A DNA stretch of 32,994 bases from NCBI GenBank assembly GCA_947499885.1, contig CANMQB010000005.1, positions 1-32,994 of the forward strand, read 5' to 3'. The position numbers and the translations under genes were made by a program. Position 1 is the stretch's first letter, and each line of letters starts with the position of its first letter. This document shows, one piece after another, positions 10,342 to 19,153 of the stretch. The notes under the pieces were generated by a model. That model saw only the letters and a program-made list of their open reading frames with translations. It was not told where the DNA came from and made no database searches. The stretch comes from Spartobacteria bacterium (GTDB taxonomy: Bacteria; Verrucomicrobiota; Verrucomicrobiia; Chthoniobacterales; Terrimicrobiaceae).

Positions 10342-11691
10342 ATGAATTTTACTTGGTCACAGGAGATGTCCACCTCTGGATTTCTTTGGTATTTCCCTCC
10401 CCAAGTCCAAATAGGGATTGCTCAGAGGGCGTCAGGTACGCAAATGTTTTCTATGAACAAAAAAACGCGCAATCGCCTTTTGGCTCTCGGATGCCTTTTA
10501 GTTTTTCTGGCACTTGGCGCTCTCTTTTACATCAACTGGGTTGTCCAACGCCCTTTTGCGGTGATTGTTTTTTTAGCTGATAATCTCACTCCCTCTGTTT
10601 TGACACCGGCTCGCAATTACCAAGGTGGAGCGGATCACCGCCTGCAGCTTGAACAACTGCCAAATTTTTCTCTGCTTGCGACCCATGCCAATGACTTTGC
10701 CGTTGCCGATGCGGCTGCAGCTGCAAGCTCGATTGCAACTGGCCAGAAGGGGAACAACGGGGTTCTTGGAGTCAATCAAGGCAACGGCGCACTTCCCAAT
10801 CTCATCGCGATCGCCCGCCAACGTGGACGGGCCACCGGCATCGTCTCCAATGCCTCGATCACCGATGCCACGGCGGCCGCATTTTATGCCGGGACGGCTG
10901 ATCCGCTTGACTACTCAGTGATTGCCCGCCAACTCGTGGAGGGGTCGGGAGTGGATGTGATTCTGGGCGGCGGCGCGGCGGATTTTTTGCCCGCGGAGCA
11001 GGGAGGTCGTCGTGCTGATGCACGTGATCTTCTGCAGGAAATACGAGGTAACGGTTATGATATTGTCCGTTCGGAAACTGAACTTGATGGTATTCCATCG
11101 TGGAAGACTCCCAAGACTCTGGGTTTATTCAGTATGGGAAACTTGAATTTTGCAGATGAATTCGGAGTCGATCCGGGACAGCCCACCCTGGCCACCATGG
11201 TTCGAAATGCCATCCGCCTGCTTCAATACAATACCCGCGGTTACCTGCTGATTGTCGATGCCGGCTTGGCGGGAAAATCTGCCACGCAGAATGAAGGCGA
11301 GCGCACGCTTCGGGAAATCCTTGCTCTCGATGATGCCGTGGCCGAGGCCATGCGCTATGCGGGACCAAAGGCGCTCGTTCTCGTTGTTGGCAAACGCAAT
11401 GTTGGTGGGCTCCGCTTGAACGGATACCCCTTTCGAAATGATAAAGGGGCCGGGTTGCTTGGAATCAATGCCCAAGGGGCCCCCTCCATCACTTGGTCCA
11501 CCGGTCCCGAGTCTGGCACGCGCACGAGCCCCGAGGGGCCAGTTTCAACAGAGCCATCAGCCAGCAAGCGGGCTGCTGCCATTGGGGTGGCCGAGGATGC
11601 GGTTGCAGTCGGTAGCGGTCCAGGTTCCGAAGCGCTCAAGGGGTTTCAGGATAACACGGTGATTTTCCAGATCGTTCAGAAACAGCTTTAG
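10342..11691 (+). CDS. Alkaline-phosphatase-fold protein, predicted catalytically inactive, N-terminally membrane anchored
   Basis: Global alignment by eye to PhoA family (VIVFLADNLTPS..., VADAAAAASSIATGQKGNNGVLGVN, NASITDATAAAFYAG, AEDAVAVGSGPGSEALKGFQDNTVIFQIV). Start uncertain: GGAGG precedes ATG 10342; alternatives are 10444 and 10453. Confidence 0.8.
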   Translation: MNFTWSQEMSTSGFLWYFPPQVQIGIAQRASGTQMFSMNKKTRNRLLALGCLLVFLALGALFYINWVVQRPFAVIVFLADNLTPSVLTPARNYQGGADHRLQLEQLPNFSLLATHANDFAVADAAAAASSIATGQKGNNGVLGVNQGNGALPNLIAIARQRGRATGIVSNASITDATAAAFYAGTADPLDYSVIARQLVEGSGVDVILGGGAADFLPAEQGGRRADARDLLQEIRGNGYDIVRSETELDGIPSWKTPKTLGLFSMGNLNFADEFGVDPGQPTLATMVRNAIRLLQYNTRGYLLIVDAGLAGKSATQNEGERTLREILALDDAVAEAMRYAGPKALVLVVGKRNVGGLRLNGYPFRNDKGAGLLGINAQGAPSITWSTGPESGTRTSPEGPVSTEPSASKRAAAIGVAEDAVAVGSGPGSEALKGFQDNTVIFQIVQKQL

Positions 11692-12101
11692 TGCGCCCGT
11701 GCTGGAAGCCGCTTCTCCAGTGTGAGTCTGGTCCCACGGGCCTGTGGGGCGTAGTCAACGCGGTCAAAAACTTTTCCAATAATAAAAACGCCTAGCCCCC
11801 CGGGCATGGTGGGGTTGATATCTTTGGTTTCGAAGGTGGGTGGTTGGAAGGACCTCCCGTAATCTCGCAGAACGAATCTTGTGCGGTCTCTCAGCCATTT
11901 CATTTCAAGTCTTATGGGCTTCGCCAAGCCGACATAGGCATGACGGATAATGTTTGTGCAGGCTTCATCAATCGCCATTACGATCTTCGCTGCCTCTTCC
12001 TCAGGAAATGCCGAGTCTTTTAAAAACGCTCTCACGCAATCTCTCACCTCGGCCATGTAGGAGGCATCGCTTGAAAAGATGATTTTGCAGGCAGTATTCA
12101 T
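11688..12101 (-). CDS. RsbW-like anti-sigma regulatory factor (HATPase_c_2 / serine-protein kinase)
   Basis: IVMAIDEACTNIIRHAY (N-box), LRDYGRSFQPP, MPGGLGVFIIGKVFD. Confidence 0.85.
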   Translation of the reverse strand: MNTACKIIFSSDASYMAEVRDCVRAFLKDSAFPEEEAAKIVMAIDEACTNIIRHAYVGLAKPIRLEMKWLRDRTRFVLRDYGRSFQPPTFETKDINPTMPGGLGVFIIGKVFDRVDYAPQARGTRLTLEKRLPARAH

Positions 12102-12140
12102 TTTTCACCTTGAAGGTCAGGCACTCTCATTCTCCTTTGC

Positions 12141-13096
<956 letters not shown>

Positions 13097-13109
13097 GCCC
13101 CCGGTAATT

Positions 13110-13898
13110 TTGCCTCTCCCAGATTGGATTATCATCATCATCCTCGGCGCAGTCGAGGGGGCTACCGAGTTCATCCCTGTCTCATCCACAGGCCACTTGC
13201 TCATTTTTCAGGAGTGGCTTGACTATCGTCAAAGCGACCTTTTTACCATCGTGATCCAGAGCGGTGCGGTCCTTGCCGTTTTGCCATTGTTCACCCAGCG
13301 TCTTCGAATGATGGCCGATTGGCGGAATCCAGAGAGTCTGGCCTTCAACTTAAAAATCTTTGTTGGATTCGTTATCACTGTCATCGGTGGACTGACTCTC
13401 GATAAGTTGGGAATCGAACTTCCCGATACATTGCTGCCTGTCGCAGGGGCGCTGATCCTTGGCGGCATTGTTTTCATCGTAGTCGAAAAAAAATTGAGGA
13501 ACCAGCGACTCTCCGACCATATCACTTGGCCGGTCGTATTCATGGTAGCCAGCGCTCAAATTCTTGCAGCGGTCTTTCCTGGGACCTCGCGTTCTGGGGC
13601 CACGATTATTTTCGCCATGCTCTGCGGGCTGAACCGTCCCGTTGCAACAGAGTTTTCCTTCCTCATTGGTATTCCAACTTTGCTTGCTGCCGGGGCCTAC
13701 AAAATTCTCAAAGCGCTTAACGCAGGCGTCGAAGAAAACTGGGGTCTCATTTTTCTCGGAACGATTGTTTCTGCAGGTGTTTCGTTCATCGCTGTGAAGT
13801 GGCTTTTGCGTTACGTTCAGTCCCATTCGTTCATTGGTTTTGGTGTCTACCGAATTCTTCTCGGTCTTGCGCTGCTATGGATGTTTTTTTCACGCTGA
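13110..13898 (+). CDS. uppP: Undecaprenyl-diphosphatase (BacA/UppP), TTG start
   Basis: GAVEGATEFIPVSSTGHLLIF and VFPGTSRSGATIIFAMLCGLNR motifs, multiple TM segments. Confidence 0.96.
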   Translation: MPLPDWIIIIILGAVEGATEFIPVSSTGHLLIFQEWLDYRQSDLFTIVIQSGAVLAVLPLFTQRLRMMADWRNPESLAFNLKIFVGFVITVIGGLTLDKLGIELPDTLLPVAGALILGGIVFIVVEKKLRNQRLSDHITWPVVFMVASAQILAAVFPGTSRSGATIIFAMLCGLNRPVATEFSFLIGIPTLLAAGAYKILKALNAGVEENWGLIFLGTIVSAGVSFIAVKWLLRYVQSHSFIGFGVYRILLGLALLWMFFSR

Positions 13899-13972
13899 CG
13901 GCTTAGAATGCCTCCATTTATTGACTTGAAGGTATCGCTCTCGTAGATAGTCCTTCCCACCTTCTCACCCAC

Positions 13973-15664
13973 GTGTCCCAGAATGATGAATTCACAGTTG
14001 AAGTTCTCCGCGACTTAGGTTTGCTAACCAAGTCGCAGATTGATCACGCTCGTGCCGAGATGGGTGAGGGTGGTCTGCTGCAAACTTTGCTTCAAAGTGG
14101 AGTGCTGACTCAGCAAGACGTGAGCCGTGCCTTGGCGGCTCAGAATAGTATGGAGTTTGTGGATCTCGCCCAGATCCAAGTCGAACGCAGTGTCGTCGAA
14201 CTCATGCAAGAAGAGGATACTCGTCGGTACCAGGCTGTGCCCATAGCCTTGCGCGAGGGCGTGCTCATTATTGCTCTTGCTGATCCCATGGCGATGCAGA
14301 CCATGGATGACCTCACATACAAGTTGAGGCGCGATATGGAGTTTGTCTGCGCCACACCAGAGGCCATCCAAAAACTCATTATCAGGTTTCATGGGGATGC
14401 CGACGATGCTGCGTCGGGTCTACTTAAATCCATGGGCGATGTCGAAGGTCAGGATGTGGTGCGCGATGAGGAGGGCGGGCAAGCCGAAGGCGATGCGCCT
14501 GTGATCAAGCTCGTCTCGATGCTGCTCTTCGAGGCTTATACGAACCGCGCGAGTGATATCCACATCGAGCCGCTTGAAACCAAGCTGCGCGTGCGTTTCC
14601 GAATCGATGGCGTTCTTCAAGAAATGCAGGCGCCTCCCAAGCGGCTTCATGGAGCGATCGTGAGCCGACTCAAGATCATGTCCCGGTCCATGAGCATCGC
14701 TGAGAAGCGACTTCCGCAGGATGGTCGCATCCAAATTCGACTTGGCGAAAAATCAGTCGACCTGCGTGTGTCTACGATTCCTACCGTACATGGTGAAAGC
14801 GTGGTCATGCGTATTCTTGATAAAACTTCACTTATGTTGGGTCTGCCCGATCTTGGCTTTCTGTCCGATGATCAGGCTAAATTTGAGCAGTGCATCAATC
14901 TTCCCGATGGGATCATTCTTGTGACAGGTCCAACTGGCTCTGGAAAGACCACCACGCTTTACGGTTGCTTGAACTACATGAACAAGCCGGATCGCAAACT
15001 CATCACGGTTGAGGATCCTGTCGAATACCAGATGAACGGCATCAACCAAGTGCCAGTCAATGCCAGCATTGGAATGACATTTCCAGCAGCTCTGCGTTCT
15101 ATTTTGCGTCAAGCGCCCAATATCATCATGATCGGTGAGATTCGTGATAACGAAACGGCAAGCATCGCGGTGAATGCCTCGCTCACTGGTCACCTTGTGC
15201 TCTCAACGCTGCACACGAATGACGCGCCAAGTGCGATTGCGCGTCTTGTCGATATCGGAGTGAAGCCATTTCTGGTTTCAAGCTCCGTCCGAGCAGTCGT
15301 CGCCCAGAGGCTTGTCCGCCGTCTTTGCCCAGCTTGTAAGCAACCCGGAGAGCTCTCGGAATACGAGATGAGTGCTTTGCAAATCGAGCCCGGCATGCTC
15401 TCCCAAGCCCGTGTCATGCAGCCTGCTGGTTGCGAAGCCTGCAGGGGCAAAGGATTCAAGGGTCGCATGGGTATCTTTGAGATGTTCCTCGTGGATGACG
15501 AGGTCAGAAACATGGTGAACAACAACGCTTCTACGATCTCGCTGCGTCAGCGAGCGCGTGAACTCGGGATGAGGACGCTCCGGGAAGATGGCGTACGCAA
15601 AGTGCTCGCGGGTCTCACCACTGCTGACGAAGTGATCAGTTCAACAATGGCCGATCTGGATTAA
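13973..15664 (+). CDS. GspE/PilB-type secretion/pilus ATPase, copy 1 (GTG start)
   Basis: RASDIHIEP, IILVTGPTGSGKTTTLYG (Walker A), VEDPVEY, GEIRDNETA, SLTGHLVLSTLHTNDA, CPAC...CEAC; MshEN-like N-terminus. Confidence 0.95.
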   Translation: MSQNDEFTVEVLRDLGLLTKSQIDHARAEMGEGGLLQTLLQSGVLTQQDVSRALAAQNSMEFVDLAQIQVERSVVELMQEEDTRRYQAVPIALREGVLIIALADPMAMQTMDDLTYKLRRDMEFVCATPEAIQKLIIRFHGDADDAASGLLKSMGDVEGQDVVRDEEGGQAEGDAPVIKLVSMLLFEAYTNRASDIHIEPLETKLRVRFRIDGVLQEMQAPPKRLHGAIVSRLKIMSRSMSIAEKRLPQDGRIQIRLGEKSVDLRVSTIPTVHGESVVMRILDKTSLMLGLPDLGFLSDDQAKFEQCINLPDGIILVTGPTGSGKTTTLYGCLNYMNKPDRKLITVEDPVEYQMNGINQVPVNASIGMTFPAALRSILRQAPNIIMIGEIRDNETASIAVNASLTGHLVLSTLHTNDAPSAIARLVDIGVKPFLVSSSVRAVVAQRLVRRLCPACKQPGELSEYEMSALQIEPGMLSQARVMQPAGCEACRGKGFKGRMGIFEMFLVDDEVRNMVNNNASTISLRQRARELGMRTLREDGVRKVLAGLTTADEVISSTMADLD

Positions 15665-15669
15665 CCGAC

Positions 15670-17361
15670 ATGGATTCACAGCAAGTCACTGATTTTTTTG
15701 TTGAGCGCGGCTATCTCACTCCAGAGCAGGCGGAGGCATTGATCGTAGCTGCTCAGGCCGGTTCCAAGCCCATTGAGGAAGTTTTTATTGAATCCCAACT
15801 TGTCGATGAGGCCGGTTTTGAAGCTGTTCTTGCCGAGGCCATAGGGGCTGAGGCGCATAACTTGGCTGGATTCTCTCCCGACGCATCCACTCTCAGCCTC
15901 ATCCCGTCTGGCCTGGCGCGGTTGCACGGTGTCCTTCCAGTGGCGGCTTCGGGAAACACGATTTTTGTGGCCCTCGCGGACCCCTTGAATTCGCACCCGC
16001 TTGAAGACATCCGTTTCGCACTCGGTCGCGAGATCGTGCAGGTGGTCTCTTTCCCCCCTCTTGTCCGTGCTCTCATTCGGGAGCATTACGGTTCAGAAGA
16101 TTCGAATATCCAAGAAATTCTGGCTCAACTCGGTGGGGGAGACATCTCTGTCGATGAGGGGGCGGAAGACCAATTCAATCTGCAGGCAGTCACGGCCGAA
16201 GCCAACGCTGCCCCTGTTATCAAATATGTCGACCTCATACTCGACAAGGCTGTTTCGGCTAGGGCGAGTGACATTCATTTCGAGCCGTTTGAGACTGAGT
16301 TTAAAATCCGTTATCGTGTGGATGGTGCCCTTTACGAATTGGATCCTCCACCATTTCGTTTGGCTTTGCCGGTTATCTCTCGAGTGAAGGTGATGTCGAA
16401 TTTGAACATTGCGGAGAGGCGCTTACCCCAAGATGGACGCATTCAGCGTATTGTTAACGGCCGCCAGATCGATCTGCGCGTCTCGACCCTCCCGACGGCT
16501 TTTGGCGAAAGTGTCGTGCTGCGCGTGCTCGACAGGTCGAGTGTGAACCTCGAGCTGGAGACGCTTGGGATGCCGCCGGATATCATGTCCCATGTCTTGG
16601 AGGTGATTGAAAAACCCAATGGGATTTTTATTGTCACGGGTCCCACTGGTTCTGGAAAAACGACCACGCTTTACTCATGTTTGCGCAAGATCAACACGAT
16701 TGATTCGAAACTCCTGACCGCTGAAGATCCCGTTGAGTACGAGATCGACGGCATCATCCAGGTTCCCATCAATGAAGGTGTCGGCCTCACATTTTCACGC
16801 GTCCTTCGAGCTTTCCTGCGTCAAGATCCCGATCGCATTCTCGTTGGCGAAACGCGCGATGCGGAAACTGCGCAGATTGCGATTCAAGCCTCGCTTACCG
16901 GTCACCTTGTATTCACCACCCTGCATACCAATGATTCGACTGGCGCGGTGACCCGTCTCATGGACATGGGGATCGAACCGTTTCTGATTTCTGCATCCCT
17001 TGAGTGCGTGCTCGCACAGCGTCTGATTCGCAAAATCTGCACCTCGTGCCGCACTGCCTACGAGCCAAGCGAGCAGATACTGGCCTCGCTCGGCTTGAGT
17101 ATTCATGATATCGGAGACAAAAATTTTTATTATGGCAAAGGTTGTGAGGCATGCAACCAGACCGGATACAAGGGCCGTAAAGGCATTTATGAGCTCCTTA
17201 AAATCTCCGATCCTGTTCGAGAAATGATTAACGACCGCGCCCCTGGCATTCTCATTCGCCAAAAAGCCATCGAGCTTGGCATGACCACGCTTCGAGAGGA
17301 TGGGTTGCGTTCGATTTATGACGGGCTCACGACGATCGAAGAGGTCGTGAAATACACGTAG
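15670..17361 (+). CDS. GspE/PilB-type secretion/pilus ATPase, copy 2
   Basis: RASDIHFEP, FIVTGPTGSGKTTTLYS, AEDPVEY, FLRQDPDRILVGETRD, SLTGHLVFTTLHTND, CTSC...CEAC. Confidence 0.95.
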   Translation: MDSQQVTDFFVERGYLTPEQAEALIVAAQAGSKPIEEVFIESQLVDEAGFEAVLAEAIGAEAHNLAGFSPDASTLSLIPSGLARLHGVLPVAASGNTIFVALADPLNSHPLEDIRFALGREIVQVVSFPPLVRALIREHYGSEDSNIQEILAQLGGGDISVDEGAEDQFNLQAVTAEANAAPVIKYVDLILDKAVSARASDIHFEPFETEFKIRYRVDGALYELDPPPFRLALPVISRVKVMSNLNIAERRLPQDGRIQRIVNGRQIDLRVSTLPTAFGESVVLRVLDRSSVNLELETLGMPPDIMSHVLEVIEKPNGIFIVTGPTGSGKTTTLYSCLRKINTIDSKLLTAEDPVEYEIDGIIQVPINEGVGLTFSRVLRAFLRQDPDRILVGETRDAETAQIAIQASLTGHLVFTTLHTNDSTGAVTRLMDMGIEPFLISASLECVLAQRLIRKICTSCRTAYEPSEQILASLGLSIHDIGDKNFYYGKGCEACNQTGYKGRKGIYELLKISDPVREMINDRAPGILIRQKAIELGMTTLREDGLRSIYDGLTTIEEVVKYT

Positions 17362-17446
17362 AAAGTCATTCGCTCCCCAAACACGGAGTTCTGGGGTGTT
17401 CACCCGCTTTTGCTGGATACGCCACAGATGCGCGTATGTTTGATTC

Positions 17447-18115
17447 ATGAAACCGCCACTCATACTTGGAGAGGAGATCGTTTTGCTTTCGTTGGATGAC
17501 TCGACCGGAGCGCACCTGCCACTCATGCCTCAGGCTTTAGGGTACGGATTGGCGGGCGCCATGCTTGCGGACTTGGAATTGGCTGGACGTATTGCGACAC
17601 AAACGAAGTGTGTCGAGGTAATCGATCCCGCGCCGACCGGGAATCCGCTGCTCGATCCTTGGCTACACCAAATTGCCGCCGATAAAAAGTGTCACCCAAT
17701 CGCCCATTGGCTCCAGACTTTATCTGATGAAAAAGGCGCCATCGAACAGGCGGCACTCGACCACCTTATCGAGCGGGGCATTCTCAAGCGGCAGGACAAA
17801 AAAATCCTTTGGGTTATTGGTCTGCGTCGGTATCCCACGATTCACAACGAAGAGCGCGTGGAGGTCAAAACCCGCCTCGCTCAATTGATTCAAGGCGACG
17901 AACAACCAACGCACTTTGATGCCACGCTCATTAGTTTGCTGAGCGGATGCTACCTGCTCTCTGAGATTTTGGGAGCTGAGACTCTGGAGGGCCGCTCGGC
18001 CCGCATTGCTGGAATCGCGGATACCGATCCTGTCGGGCGCGAGGTTGCGGCAGCTTCGCGAGAGGCGATCGATGCTCTCATGCTCGCTCAGTCTTCCAGT
18101 ACGGCCCCCTTTTGA
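17447..18115 (+). CDS. GPP34/GOLPH3 (Vps74) family protein
   Basis: GEEIVLLSLDDSTG...LGYGLAGAMLADLELAGRI...VEVIDPAPTGNPLLDPWL...LIERGILKR...RRYP follows the bacterial GPP34 pattern. Confidence 0.82.
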   Translation: MKPPLILGEEIVLLSLDDSTGAHLPLMPQALGYGLAGAMLADLELAGRIATQTKCVEVIDPAPTGNPLLDPWLHQIAADKKCHPIAHWLQTLSDEKGAIEQAALDHLIERGILKRQDKKILWVIGLRRYPTIHNEERVEVKTRLAQLIQGDEQPTHFDATLISLLSGCYLLSEILGAETLEGRSARIAGIADTDPVGREVAAASREAIDALMLAQSSSTAPF

Positions 18116-18163
18116 TTTGGGCTTCCCTCCAGGCGGGCGGGGGTGTTGAGTTTGCAGTTATCC

Positions 18164-19153
18164 ATGATTGCCGACGCCGACGTGATTTCCTTAACCAATG
18201 AACGCTTTCCAAAAACCGGAAACGGGAGTGCGGCGGTAACGCCTCTTGAAAAAGGCGGGTCGGAACGCAAATTTTACCGCATCCGATTTGGCGAGGAGTC
18301 GATGATCTTTGTGAAATACTCCAGCCACAAAGTGGAAAATCGGCACTACGTGGATATCGCCCGATTCCTAAGCGGCGCTGGAGTGCCCGTGCCAGAGATT
18401 TATCGCCATGATCCGGATGAGGGATTGATCTGGATGCAAGATTTAGGCGAGCAGGATCTCTGGAGCTTTCGAAATGCCTCCTGGTCGCCACGCCGAGCCC
18501 TTTATGAGTCCACTCTCGATGGCGTGTTTCGCATGCACCGCGAGGCGACAGCGATTGCGACAGATGCAGATTTGCGCTTGGAGCGAGTCTTTGATGCCGA
18601 CCTCTACCTCTGGGAACAGGCCTATTTTTTTGAGAACTGTCTTGGAAATTATTTCCAAACCTGCCAAGTCGAACTTGATGAGTTGGCGACATTGCCTGCC
18701 CTGCGCCAAATTGCCGAGAATCTATCTGCCCGTCCTCGCGTGCTGGTGCACAGGGACTTTCAGTCGCAGAATGTCATGATTAGTGATGGCCAAGCTTGGC
18801 TCATTGATTTTCAAGGTATGCGCTACGGTCTCGCCCAATACGACATCGCCTCGCTTCTCTACGATCCTTATGTCTTTCTTACCTCCGGTGAGCGGAGCGA
18901 CCTATTGGCCTTCTATAAAAAGCGCCTTCAGGAAAACGGGTTCCCAGTTGATTCCGATTTCGATGAGATTTTCCTCTGTTGCGCCCTGCAAAGGCTCATG
19001 CAGGCCCTTGGTGCCTACGGTTTTCTTGGCCTCAAAAAAAACCGTCCCGATTTTCTTGCTCACACGCCAGTCGCCCTGAGGTCCCTCCTCGAGGTCGCCT
19101 CCGCGCTTGATGGGCTCGCCCCGCTGGTGAACAAACTCAAATCCCTGACATGA
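18164..19153 (+). CDS. Aminoglycoside-phosphotransferase-fold sugar kinase (COG3178/AmgK-like)
   Basis: LEKGGSERKFYRIRFG..., IWMQDLGEQDL, VLVHRDFQSQNVMI, AWLIDFQGMRYGLAQYDIASLLYDPYV. Confidence 0.82.
   Translation: MIADADVISLTNERFPKTGNGSAAVTPLEKGGSERKFYRIRFGEESMIFVKYSSHKVENRHYVDIARFLSGAGVPVPEIYRHDPDEGLIWMQDLGEQDLWSFRNASWSPRRALYESTLDGVFRMHREATAIATDADLRLERVFDADLYLWEQAYFFENCLGNYFQTCQVELDELATLPALRQIAENLSARPRVLVHRDFQSQNVMISDGQAWLIDFQGMRYGLAQYDIASLLYDPYVFLTSGERSDLLAFYKKRLQENGFPVDSDFDEIFLCCALQRLMQALGAYGFLGLKKNRPDFLAHTPVALRSLLEVASALDGLAPLVNKLKSLT

Noticed and set aside
17362-17446. CCCCA...TGGGG inverted repeat after the second ATPase as terminator
   Set aside because: Short stem, long loop, no T-run.
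16795-17526. 243-aa minus-strand ORF over the second ATPase
   Set aside because: Shadow of a strongly supported GspE/PilB gene on the other strand; no recognisable domain.
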